This document shows positions 54,301 to 61,689 of a DNA stretch of 64,000 nt, in pieces. The notes below the pieces were generated by a model. It was not told the origin of the DNA and did no database searches. It saw only the letters and a list, made by a program, of their open reading frames with translations. Positions within the stretch are counted from its first letter, which is position 1. Every line of letters starts with the position of its first letter. The translations under genes were made by a program, and so were the position numbers. Origin of the DNA: Photobacterium angustum (GTDB lineage: Bacteria; Pseudomonadota; Gammaproteobacteria; Enterobacterales; Vibrionaceae); the NCBI RefSeq assembly GCF_003026365.1, contig NZ_PYOM01000014.1, forward strand, positions 62,001-126,000, read 5' to 3'.

Positions 54301-55505
54301 TGGAAAGCCATAAAACCAACCATTTCATTGGCATGTTGACGCTCAGGGTTATTATGCTCATTTAAGTCTTCATCAGTAACAAAGCTCACTTCAAGAACAT
54401 CTTTACCCGGCTTTTGTTGATTTTTACATAAACGGATCCATCCCCCGTTAGGTCCTAAACGGGAATTTTTTGAAGCAATAACTAAAATGGGGTTTTTTGA
54501 CTGATCCGAAAAATCAAAATCACTGCCTTTTAAATCAGTAAAACCTGCACATTGCTCCGTAACAGGCTTAGTGATCTTTTCAATCCCATGATAATTCCCA
54601 TTTAGGGTGTTGGGTGTTTCGGCAGGACCTAAAGAAAACTGTAAACCTTTGTATAAACCACTACCTTCAACTAATAAATAACCAATCGTCACATTATGGT
54701 TAAGCACATATTGAGTTTCAGAGCTATCCACCCCTAAATAAAAATGGCCATTATTGCTCGTACCTTGATTTATCGTGCCACGAATAATAAACGGCGTTAT
54801 CCACTCTGATTCTATACCTGTAGCAGAAATAACAGACGGTTTATTTCTTGGCTGAATTTCTGCGATTCCTCCAGGTGTTTTACTTTTAAATCCACTAGGA
54901 ATCGTAACAGGCGTTACTTTGCCTTTCTTTATTAATGGGTTTAACTTCTTGTAATCGATATCGCCTTTACTTGTTTGAAATTTAGGATCTTTAGCATCAA
55001 GCTGTTTATGTACAGTCAGTTCAGCCGCAGTAATACGACCATTATTGCCTAATGCAATGGTGCCTTTCTCCATCGCAAAATAGGTAATTTTACGCATAGG
55101 AATACGATATAAGGTATAGGTTTTATTTTTAAAATGATGCCATTTCGCTTCCCATGACTCCCAAGAACCTAAAAGACTATCTTCATCTTCTAAACGAATT
55201 GCGCTCGATACTTTCGGATAAACCTGTCTTACCCCAAATGCATAAGTATTACCTTTTTTGTATATTCGGGTAATTTTTAAAGATGATGGCGCATCAAGAC
55301 CGTTATCTGTAATGGTCGGCATGAGGAAAATTAACGGTTTCGTCGTAAATTCTTTATTTAAAACAATTTCACACTCTTGGTTAATACAGCCATTGGGGCG
55401 TGAAATATCACTTTGTCCAAAATCGAATACTGGCCCACCTTCACTCGCAAACACCATACTGCTCAGCATCATTAAGGAGATAAAAAAAACAAAATTTTTA
55501 ATCAT
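51339..55505 (-). CDS. mshQ: MshQ-like large secreted pilus-locus protein, proximal copy
   Basis: A 1388-residue exported protein that overlaps the mshP stop by 8 nt, so it is the translationally coupled MshQ of the operon. The signal peptide is about 1-20 (ends VFAS). The N-terminal domain has FDFGQSDIS and KPLIFLMPTI; then come GWIRLCKN and EVSFVTDEDLN. A repeat-like polymer region (TGLIYSERNLTMSDGLNNQI) is followed by SACFDPEPEP, LRYRDAGV, and the C-terminal LRYGRMVLEN...YNWRNLGDEDPSAIVTFG. It shares these blocks in the same order with the distal copy. Paired Cys residues suggest disulfides. Function as pilus-associated adhesin is inferred. Confidence 0.88.
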   Translation of the reverse strand: MIKNFVFFISLMMLSSMVFASEGGPVFDFGQSDISRPNGCINQECEIVLNKEFTTKPLIFLMPTITDNGLDAPSSLKITRIYKKGNTYAFGVRQVYPKVSSAIRLEDEDSLLGSWESWEAKWHHFKNKTYTLYRIPMRKITYFAMEKGTIALGNNGRITAAELTVHKQLDAKDPKFQTSKGDIDYKKLNPLIKKGKVTPVTIPSGFKSKTPGGIAEIQPRNKPSVISATGIESEWITPFIIRGTINQGTSNNGHFYLGVDSSETQYVLNHNVTIGYLLVEGSGLYKGLQFSLGPAETPNTLNGNYHGIEKITKPVTEQCAGFTDLKGSDFDFSDQSKNPILVIASKNSRLGPNGGWIRLCKNQQKPGKDVLEVSFVTDEDLNEHNNPERQHANEMVGFMAFQRRASEEVCNVFPGPAQTWQTSTGAFNASHNVLIKGSAVKEGKRYIGFKTINSSGGENNYCNGEECHTAQPYPSLFAKKQVLDTWPAVDDGDLQSQRDFGNKTVFWFNTINLSNKNIIFPTGSVVHVKKMSLISSTIKPLSGIADDLLIVVHDLKPVNDILHDYIELNKGSQITGLIYSERNLTMSDGLNNQITRITGAVTAPDITMTGDVNNVETEIIGSSACFDPEPEPKFELTITPTKVTKTLCHAQQVDFNVTSDDGTKEFDGDITVNITSSTGGIWADNSALASPYKFTAGTHTFTLPAKNQHAAIWVIPTGSETLKITASIEFMAGDAPEGNYTFIPGGFAIDLNDGHNIVAGKDFTATIKAMTCTTGKNIKLVENYNGTKLLDFSTEYQAPKKAADSNNPITVEIVKGKHIESATGASKQAKVEFEKGKSEPLTLRYRDAGVIAWHVSDPNCTSDSCTLTTTKTKEAKALRELLPNGLTGSVAINSKPWMFAICPLKPNEANTLDTADGTSKSGEGYIAAGLPFNVLLKPLVWLEGSSQGTVIDSSDNKYCSYSVTENFLAPDAPTMGNGLLMQAYLASPSSGVMGTFTQGQMTVKPTLNGVLVTSNRWSEVGSIWLQVGMNDYIENGNNINQSKRQIGRFYPKYFAFSKNEVTPAIGSFTYMDQPFDAGFTINAFNENNQPVKNYALFDPSLQSKFKLESGNNNGGYVPLDLRLKQMRSDKSLMSPKIGDWQQNSQGNSEVVFKPSKLVFQRKEKDTNTSIEDGPFDQWQLRVKQGEAFPDHVTWSGEQVNAQGALVGVNDLRYGRMVLENVGGDIRKSLAVPLRIEYWDGTEFVKNMDDSVSQFNGANYCRQVISMYPEDSKSSAYTSGSGKVMKGKALSGDFMANPSQISGYGTSSNSTTFKQQIRFWQRLSAVKPRLKDKNPINCFGAYSHQPWLRYNWRNLGDEDPSAIVTFGIYRGNDRILYRDEPGIPAADYQ

Positions 55506-55950
55506 TTAAATCTTTCGCCCACACTTCTTGGGTGCGTGTCATTGCCACGTTATTACTACCGCAGGTAGCTGTACTTTCTAGGTGGTACTCATTCACTGTT
55601 TTACCACTTGATAACCTAATCTTTTTCCTTGTACATACCACCTTTATTACTTGGCACCCTTTTTGGAATGGCGGCATAATTTTTTCAATTTCAGATGATG
55701 TATAAGTTATGCATTTATCAGAATCACTCTGAAATGGACTTTCTAGTGGGAAAAGTCGAGTTAATACAACCTCATTTGCCGAATGGGCTGTAAACCATGC
55801 TCGTGTTCCAAGCACCTCTTTGGTAGTCATGGTTTGACTAGAGGTACCAATTTTCGTCATCACCATAGCCATAAGCCCCATAACGACAATGACAAACAAC
55901 ACTATCATTAAGCCACTACCACGTTGCTTGTTATAACTGCTATAAGACAT
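55498..55950 (-). CDS. mshP: MSHA biogenesis protein MshP
   Basis: A 150-residue PilX-like minor pilin component. The N-terminus has a short basic leader and a hydrophobic helix (GSGLMIVLFVIVVMGLMAMV) without the classical Phe+1 of major pilins. Four Cys residues lie in the C-terminal domain. Its start overlaps mshO by 11 nt. Assigned by order (mshC-D-O-P-Q) and topology. Confidence 0.9.
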   Translation of the reverse strand: MSYSSYNKQRGSGLMIVLFVIVVMGLMAMVMTKIGTSSQTMTTKEVLGTRAWFTAHSANEVVLTRLFPLESPFQSDSDKCITYTSSEIEKIMPPFQKGCQVIKVVCTRKKIRLSSGKTVNEYHLESTATCGSNNVAMTRTQEVWAKDLND

Positions 55951-56671
55951 TCATCACCTGTACACTATGGTTGTAATCTGACTTTTCTTGAGTACGTAAG
56001 TCTAGGTACTGAATAGAAAATAACGCTATCGCATTACTGTTTAAGCCCGTGGCTTGTACATTAGGAATAAATTTATCGATGTTCTCAGCCATTAATACGC
56101 CCTCAAGCTCATCATTGACCTTTCGCACAATAGTCTTACCACTTTGGCAATAACTGATCTTATCTTTGTATAAATATAATCGATTACCGGGAGAAGATGC
56201 CTCCTCGATTGGCGAGGTTAATGTCAATTGATACGTCTCATCTTTTGAAGCTGGCGCAGTAATACTGCTCACCGCTATGGTGTTATTCTTATATTGCTCA
56301 GATGAGGCAAAGCCCACCGCAACAAAATTACCGCTATTACTCCAGTTAGTAGAAAAGCGTAACGGAGTGATCGCAATCGTGTTGCTGTTATTCGGCAAAT
56401 TATCGTAATACACCGCTGGAGCAATAATCGGATAAAAGCTCAGACAATTAGATGTATAACTTAAACTGTTCGGTGCTGCATGACGGATTTCTTTAGTCAT
56501 ACGTGCAACTAAAAATCGGGCTTGAGACTGTAATCGCTCACGATCAACCGTATTGGTATACCCCTTTACACCAATCGCAATATAACTACCAATACCAATC
56601 ATAATGATAGATAGAACGACAATTGCTATCACCATTTCAAATAGCGTGAAACCGCGCGGCTTAGCCATCAA
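55940..56671 (-). CDS. mshO: MSHA minor pilin MshO
   Basis: A 243-residue type IV pilin-like protein with prepilin leader PRG and the cleavage-site helix FTLFEMVIAIVVLSIIMIGI, including Glu5. It is larger than a major pilin, as expected for a tip-complex minor pilin. Two adjacent ATGs are possible starts. It overlaps mshD by 4 nt. Confidence 0.92.
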   Translation of the reverse strand: MMAKPRGFTLFEMVIAIVVLSIIMIGIGSYIAIGVKGYTNTVDRERLQSQARFLVARMTKEIRHAAPNSLSYTSNCLSFYPIIAPAVYYDNLPNNSNTIAITPLRFSTNWSNSGNFVAVGFASSEQYKNNTIAVSSITAPASKDETYQLTLTSPIEEASSPGNRLYLYKDKISYCQSGKTIVRKVNDELEGVLMAENIDKFIPNVQATGLNSNAIALFSIQYLDLRTQEKSDYNHSVQVMNVL

Positions 56672-57279
56672 TAGTTCCCCCTATAGGCGACGTAGTCATA
56701 TTTACCATAGCGTCCAGCATCCACACTCACTGTAATTTTTTTCAAAAGCAGTGAGGGCACATACTCGACATTAATAGTGGCATGAATATGGGTATAATTT
56801 GCGGTTGATAGACTTGTTACTAAATCTGTTAGTTCACCACGGCGAGAAGTTAAACTGGGTTTAACATAATTATTGCCATTATATGTATAAGGGTTAGGGC
56901 ACAGCGTTGTATCTCCCCAACAGCCAATAAAATCATCGACGTCATTAGCCATTGCAGGATTCGTTGCTTCTAAAGGGTCATCTGGCCCTAAACGTGCTGG
57001 CAAGGTACATGGATTACGATTTCCTTTAGCATCATCCTCACCACAGCGATAAACACTGTCGCCATTAGGATTAGAGTTTTGGTCGAACTGACGCGCTAAT
57101 ATTTCATTAAAAATCGCATCAGCCATTGCCGCTGAACGCGCTTGATATTGAGGAACCGCAGAACGCTCAACTTGAGGAAAAAGAAAACTCACTAGAGTAA
57201 TCATCGCTATAGCGAGTAATACAATAGTAATGATCCCTTCAATAAGGGTAAAACCGCGCTGTTTTATGTAAGTATTCAC
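56668..57279 (-). CDS. mshD: MSHA minor pilin MshD
   Basis: A 203-residue prepilin with leader KQRG and helix FTLIEGIITIVLLAIAMITL. The C-terminal domain carries a CWGDTTLCPNPYTYNG segment with paired Cys. Its place between mshC and mshO and its PulG/PilV-like size support MshD. Overlaps of 4 nt with both neighbours show a tightly coupled minor-pilin operon. Confidence 0.92.
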   Translation of the reverse strand: MNTYIKQRGFTLIEGIITIVLLAIAMITLVSFLFPQVERSAVPQYQARSAAMADAIFNEILARQFDQNSNPNGDSVYRCGEDDAKGNRNPCTLPARLGPDDPLEATNPAMANDVDDFIGCWGDTTLCPNPYTYNGNNYVKPSLTSRRGELTDLVTSLSTANYTHIHATINVEYVPSLLLKKITVSVDAGRYGKYDYVAYRGNY

Positions 57280-57755
57280 TTACTACACACCTTATCTTTC
57301 TTTTTATACACATAACCTTGGCTATTAATACAAATACTGGCGGTTTGTTTATTTTGTGCCGTAATCGTAATAGTACAACCGTTAGCACACACTAACTTCG
57401 ATGTTTTATTAACTGGCTGACCAAGCAAATTAAAGTACAACTTAGCACGTGTATTTCCGTCATCGACTAATGAAAATTCGGTATTGGTTTGTGATTGATG
57501 CAAGCTCCCATCCATTTCTGGATTAGCGGCACCGCAGACACCTAAACATTGCGAAGAAACATTCAAGGGAGCGCGTTGCCCTTGCATTGAAGATATTTGA
57601 ATTTGGCGAATAACAGAAATCGCCTGATCACGGGTCAGTTGTGCATCAAATTCACTACGCCCTGAAAAGCGTGCAGCTGCAGTGGCACTGATGATCCCAA
57701 TAATCACGATCACCATAATGAGTTCAACGAGAGTAAAACCTTGTTGTTGCTTCAC
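57276..57755 (-). CDS. mshC: MSHA minor pilin MshC
   Basis: A 159-residue prepilin with leader KQQQG and helix FTLVELIMVIVIIGIISATA. Several Cys residues (CLGVCG, CANGC, CINS) distinguish it from the major pilins. It is the first gene after the terminator that follows the three major pilin genes, so its transcription depends on read-through or an unseen promoter. Confidence 0.92.
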   Translation of the reverse strand: MKQQQGFTLVELIMVIVIIGIISATAAARFSGRSEFDAQLTRDQAISVIRQIQISSMQGQRAPLNVSSQCLGVCGAANPEMDGSLHQSQTNTEFSLVDDGNTRAKLYFNLLGQPVNKTSKLVCANGCTITITAQNKQTASICINSQGYVYKKKDKVCSK

Positions 57756-57803
57756 ATTACCACCTAAACATGACCTATTGTTATGTAATTTATCAGATTA
57801 AAA

Positions 57804-57836
57804 CAAAAAAGGCGCAGCCGGGTGACTGCGCCTTTG
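57804..57836 (-). terminator. Terminator/attenuator between the major pilins and mshC
   Basis: Minus-strand AAAGGCGCAG-TCACCCGG-CTGCGCCTTT followed by a short T tract, about 20 nt after the third pilin stop. Placed inside the msh gene order, it probably reduces expression of the minor pilins relative to the fibre subunits. Confidence 0.85.
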
Positions 57837-57854
57837 GTTCTAGCTATTAGCTAA

Positions 57855-58358
57855 TTATTTACAGTCAACAACAGAAGCTGAAGCGGCTGAATTTGCAGAT
57901 GCAGCCGTGTAAAGCACATAACAATCAGACGCTTTACCACTTGCTGGAACTTTATTTGCAAATGTAAATGCAATCTTACCGTTAGCTGTATTACTACCGC
58001 TTGTAGACGCACCATCTATAGTAACTGGCTTCCATTCAGTAGTATTCTCAAGACCATTTACAGCCTTCATAATACCGTTAGCATCAGCTGTTGGATAACC
58101 AAAAATAGTAGATATTTTATTAGTACCATCTACAGTTACATCTGTTGCAGAACTTGCTGTTTCGACCCCTTTGATAGCGGCCTTACCATAAACAATACCT
58201 GATGCACCGCTGATCGCACCTTTCAAACCTTGAAGGGAGGCATTACGCGCATCGACTTGAAGATTCATAAACTTAGGTGCTGCAGTTACCGCTAAGATAC
58301 CTAAAATAACGATTACGACAACTAACTCAATTAAGGTGAAACCATTTTGACGCTTCAT
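57855..58358 (-). CDS. mshA: MshA-like major pilin, third tandem copy
   Basis: A 167-residue type IVa prepilin: leader MKRQNG, then [20 protein letters not shown] with Glu5. Two C-terminal Cys (SDCYVLY and VVDCK) bound the D-region. The first 60 residues almost equal those of the other two copies. The rest is quite different (VTVDGTNKISTIFGYPTADA), making it the most divergent of the three. It lies 40 nt after copy two, and a terminator follows. Assembly by the MSHA machine is inferred from position. Confidence 0.9.
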   Translation of the reverse strand: MKRQNGFTLIELVVVIVILGILAVTAAPKFMNLQVDARNASLQGLKGAISGASGIVYGKAAIKGVETASSATDVTVDGTNKISTIFGYPTADANGIMKAVNGLENTTEWKPVTIDGASTSGSNTANGKIAFTFANKVPASGKASDCYVLYTAASANSAASASVVDCK

Positions 58359-58398
58359 ATTTTCTCCAATGAAACAGTGTTACTTAGCCAATACTAAC

Positions 58399-58869
58399 TT
58401 ATTTACAATTATGAACTTCAACTGTTGCTGCAGCTGTCGATGTCGCCTGCTTATACGTTACGGAACATTCTGTTGTATTTTCTTTTTGATTAGCAAAAGT
58501 ATAAGAAATTGATTCACTACCTGCAGTAGTCACAGCACCAAATGCTTTCCATTCTGTATTACCAGCTTGTAAACCATTAACAACAAGACCAAGTGCTGCT
58601 GATGTTGCTACAGGGTATCCATAAGCTAACGTTACAGTACTACCAGCTTCACTAATCGCACCAGATGCACCTTCTTGGCCTTTAACAGCCGCTTTACCAT
58701 AAGTAATACCTGCCGCACCTTGTATTGCACCTTTTAATCCTTGAAGTGATGCATTACGCGCATCTACTTGCAGGTTCATAAACTTAGGTGCAGCAGTAAC
58801 TGCTAAAATACCTAGAATTACAATCACTACTACTAACTCGATTAGCGTGAAACCTTTTTGGTTATTCAT
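58399..58869 (-). CDS. mshA: MshA-like major pilin, second tandem copy
   Basis: A 156-residue prepilin starting at ATG 58869 (GGAG at 6 nt; an upstream in-frame ATG would add a non-pilin extension). Leader MNNQKG, then the standard [14 protein letters not shown] helix. The Cys pair is TECSVTY and HNCK. It resembles copy one through the centre ([19 protein letters not shown]) and end ([10 protein letters not shown]) but differs between. 31 nt separate it from copy one. Confidence 0.92.
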   Translation of the reverse strand: MNNQKGFTLIELVVVIVILGILAVTAAPKFMNLQVDARNASLQGLKGAIQGAAGITYGKAAVKGQEGASGAISEAGSTVTLAYGYPVATSAALGLVVNGLQAGNTEWKAFGAVTTAGSESISYTFANQKENTTECSVTYKQATSTAAATVEVHNCK

Positions 58870-58900
58870 ATCAGCTCCGAAGATTTTATTAATCAATAAA

Positions 58901-59356
58901 TTAACTACATTTATCAACAGAGACTGTTGCAGCTGCTGTCGATGTTGCTTGTGTGTACGTTACAAAACAATCTGTTTTAGAATCAGGCTGATTAGCAAAA
59001 GTATACGAAATCGTACCCGTTCCAGTACTTTTCACCTTCCATTCATCTGTATTAGAGAGACCATTCACAACCAATGCTAGAGAGGCTGACGATGCAATAG
59101 GGTAACCATATTTGAGTGTTACTGTACTACCAGCTTCGCTAATTGAACCATTCTCACCTTCTTGACCTTTAACCGCAGCTTTACCATAAGTAATGCCAGC
59201 GGCGCCTTGAATAGCACCTTTTAAACCTTCCAGTGAGGCATTACGTGCGTCTGTCTGTAAATTCATAAACTTAGGTGCTGCAGTTACGGCTAGAATACCA
59301 AGAATAACTATCACCACTACCAGCTCAATAAGCGTAAAACCCTTTTGACTTTTCAT
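58901..59356 (-). CDS. mshA: MshA-like major pilin, first tandem copy
   Basis: A 151-residue prepilin, 14 nt after mshB. Leader MKSQKG is followed by [14 protein letters not shown] with Glu5. The C-terminal Cys pair (TDCFVTY, VDKCS) closes the D-region loop. By position it is the standard mshA of the locus and the shortest of the three. The subunit forms the MSHA fibre used for surface attachment in vibrios. Confidence 0.93.
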   Translation of the reverse strand: MKSQKGFTLIELVVVIVILGILAVTAAPKFMNLQTDARNASLEGLKGAIQGAAGITYGKAAVKGQEGENGSISEAGSTVTLKYGYPIASSASLALVVNGLSNTDEWKVKSTGTGTISYTFANQPDSKTDCFVTYTQATSTAAATVSVDKCS

Positions 59357-59370
59357 ATTGATTCCTTTCT

Positions 59371-59961
59371 TTATTTCAAATCTACTTCAACACGGCCCAC
59401 TGCCGGCTGGTAAGTAAAAGAATGCCCAGCTAATGGATTCACTTCGCCAGAGCTATTTTTGCTAGCTGATGCTAGCTGGTAATAACGACACTGTTTAGCG
59501 GCACCTGTGCCTTCAACCGTGACGAAAAATAAATCTTTACCACTAGCAAGATCATCGCGTGATGTCGTTGCTAACGGTGGGTTTTGCATCAATTCTTGCA
59601 ACAAATCTAAACAGTCCGTCGCCGTCATATCGACCACATCAGTTGTTGTACTGGTGTTTAACGCAAACGGATAACCAGGACGTATATTTAACGTGGTATC
59701 TTCTTGGGTTAATTTAAATTCAGTACCGTCGTAATCAACAACATTATTATTTCCGCTATCAACAGGGCGACCATACGCTTCCCATTGTGCTCTAGCTGAA
59801 ATCACAGCGGTTGCAAAACCACCCGTCATTCCTTCTATTGCAGATTGTTTAGCTTGATCGGTGATATTCATAAACCGAGGTAAAGCGGTTGCCGCTAAGA
59901 TCCCGAGCACAATAATCACAACGACTAATTCGATAAGCGAAAAGCCGGCGTTTTTTTTCAT
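59371..59961 (-). CDS. mshB: MSHA minor pilin MshB
   Basis: A 196-residue prepilin with leader MKKNAG and helix [20 protein letters not shown]. The C-terminal part contains TDCLDLLQELMQ and KQCRYYQLAS and is longer than the major pilins. Located between mshF and mshA as in Vibrio cholerae. It probably primes or joins the fibre base or tip; the exact role is not known. Confidence 0.92.
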   Translation of the reverse strand: MKKNAGFSLIELVVVIIVLGILAATALPRFMNITDQAKQSAIEGMTGGFATAVISARAQWEAYGRPVDSGNNNVVDYDGTEFKLTQEDTTLNIRPGYPFALNTSTTTDVVDMTATDCLDLLQELMQNPPLATTSRDDLASGKDLFFVTVEGTGAAKQCRYYQLASASKNSSGEVNPLAGHSFTYQPAVGRVEVDLK

Positions 59962-59991
59962 TTCCCTATCCTTACTGTAAGAAACTCGACA

Positions 59992-60468
59992 CTATAGCGA
60001 CAAATTACTGGCAATATGTATTTTGTCATTAATATAAAGTATTGCCAATTTTTTCTTAATGCCTATATCATATAAACATCTATTATAACCGCTTGAATCA
60101 TCAGCTTTTCTATAACTAAATGAATTATATTCAGGCTTTCCTATTCCATTTGATAATAAAGACCATATTTTAGGGCAGTCCAACTCCCTTTGTTTCAACA
60201 CAATTGGCCATCCTAATTGAGTATATTCAAACGCAATATCACCAACCTTGTCGGAATGAGGTTTATTATTTAATTCCCAGTTCTGACGAAGGTTTACAGC
60301 ACCTTGATACAAATTATTTCGGGTTAAATCAAACTGAATAAACTTGGCATTTTTCTGTACTTGCTGCCATTCATATAACAAAACACTTATTAATATAAAT
60401 GTAATTATTAGCCACGAAATATTTTGTAACCTTTTTTTGTGCTGTAACTCACGATCCCTTAGCGACAT
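59992..60468 (-). CDS. mshF: MSHA biogenesis protein MshF
   Basis: A 158-residue protein with one N-terminal membrane helix (about 18-34: WLIITFILISVLLYEW) and a periplasmic domain with two Cys. No enzymatic motif is visible. It overlaps mshG by 20 nt and is noticeably more AT-rich than mshG and mshE. Assigned by gene order and topology. Confidence 0.85.
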   Translation of the reverse strand: MSLRDRELQHKKRLQNISWLIITFILISVLLYEWQQVQKNAKFIQFDLTRNNLYQGAVNLRQNWELNNKPHSDKVGDIAFEYTQLGWPIVLKQRELDCPKIWSLLSNGIGKPEYNSFSYRKADDSSGYNRCLYDIGIKKKLAILYINDKIHIASNLSL

Positions 60469-61675
60469 CGAGCATTCCCCACATAGGTAAAAAGATACCT
60501 AAGGCTAATAACAACACCATTCCAGCCACAACAACCAACATGATGGGCTCTATTCGAGCCGTTAATGTTTTTAAATCGTATTCCACTTCACGATCATAAA
60601 AATCCGCAACTTCTAACAGCAACTCATCGACTTGGCCTGTTTCTTCACCCACGGCAATCATTTGTAAAACGAGTGGCGTAAACACCCCTGATTTGGTTGC
60701 CGTTCGTGAAATACTGCTACCGCCTTCGATCCCTTGCTTCATTTCAATTAAACGGTTTTCTAAAAAGCGATTACCTAACGATTCCGCAGCCATTTGAATC
60801 GCCTGATTTAAAGGTACACCAGCACGGATCATTAAAGAAAACGTACGAGCAAAACGTGCCATTTGAGCACGATTAACAATGCTTCCCGTAATGGGCATAC
60901 GTAAGCGCCAGTTATCCCACTTTTCGGCCCCTTTTGGCGTATTACGCCAAAATCGTATACCTAACCAAATAGCGACGGATACGCCAATCATCATCGGCCA
61001 GTAATGAACAAAAAAGTTCGATGTTCCAATCAACACTCGGGTTGGCCATGGCAGTTCAACGCCAAAGCGCGAGAACATCGACGCAAATTGTGGAATAACT
61101 TTGGTATTTAATATCCCCATTGCTATCACGATGGCCGTTAATACAAATGTGGGATAACGCATCGCCGACTTAATTTGTCGACGGGTATTCATCTCTTGTT
61201 CGTAGTAATTCGCAAGCTGTAACAATACCTGATCAAGACGACCCGTATTTTCGCCGACATGGATCATTGAGATAAATAACCGAGAAAAAACCCGAGGATG
61301 TTGCTGCATCGCCACTGACAACGCGCGACCATTAGTCAAATCAAGGGTTAACGCTTCTAGGATTGTTTTTAATAAAGGATGACTCGCACTTTGCGATAAA
61401 CCTTTAAAAGCCCGTAATAGTGGGACACCCGCTTTGGTTAAACTGTATAGCTGTCGACAAAAGATCACGAGAACTTCTAGCGGTAATTGCGCTTGAAACA
61501 AAGCACTTAAATCAAACGCTTGTCCTTTTGCTTTACCGTGCGTTTCTCGGATCTCAAGAGGGATCACACCTTGACGTATCAAGAGATCGGCTGCGGCATT
61601 AGCATTTGATGCTTCAATCGTTCCCTGTTTTAATTGGCCTTTCTCACCGCGCCCTCGGTAGCTAAATACTGCCAT
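60449..61675 (-). CDS. mshG: MSHA pilus platform protein MshG
   Basis: MshG is the GspF/PilC-type inner-membrane platform that couples the ATPase to pilin assembly. The 408 residues have two duplicated cytoplasmic T2SSF domains (FCRQLYSLTKAGVPLLRAFK and FARTFSLMIRAGVPLNQAIQ), three transmembrane helices, and the conserved GEETGQVDELL block. It starts 14 nt after mshE. Confidence 0.96.
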   Translation of the reverse strand: MAVFSYRGRGEKGQLKQGTIEASNANAAADLLIRQGVIPLEIRETHGKAKGQAFDLSALFQAQLPLEVLVIFCRQLYSLTKAGVPLLRAFKGLSQSASHPLLKTILEALTLDLTNGRALSVAMQQHPRVFSRLFISMIHVGENTGRLDQVLLQLANYYEQEMNTRRQIKSAMRYPTFVLTAIVIAMGILNTKVIPQFASMFSRFGVELPWPTRVLIGTSNFFVHYWPMMIGVSVAIWLGIRFWRNTPKGAEKWDNWRLRMPITGSIVNRAQMARFARTFSLMIRAGVPLNQAIQMAAESLGNRFLENRLIEMKQGIEGGSSISRTATKSGVFTPLVLQMIAVGEETGQVDELLLEVADFYDREVEYDLKTLTARIEPIMLVVVAGMVLLLALGIFLPMWGMLDVAKGS

Positions 61676-61689
61676 CTTCGTCTCTACTA

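Noticed and set aside
57855-59356. Pilin triplet as a silent-cassette antigenic variation array
   Set aside because: Each copy has its own ribosome site, start codon and complete leader, and synonymous sites are well diverged. This is unlike promoterless, recently converted cassettes.
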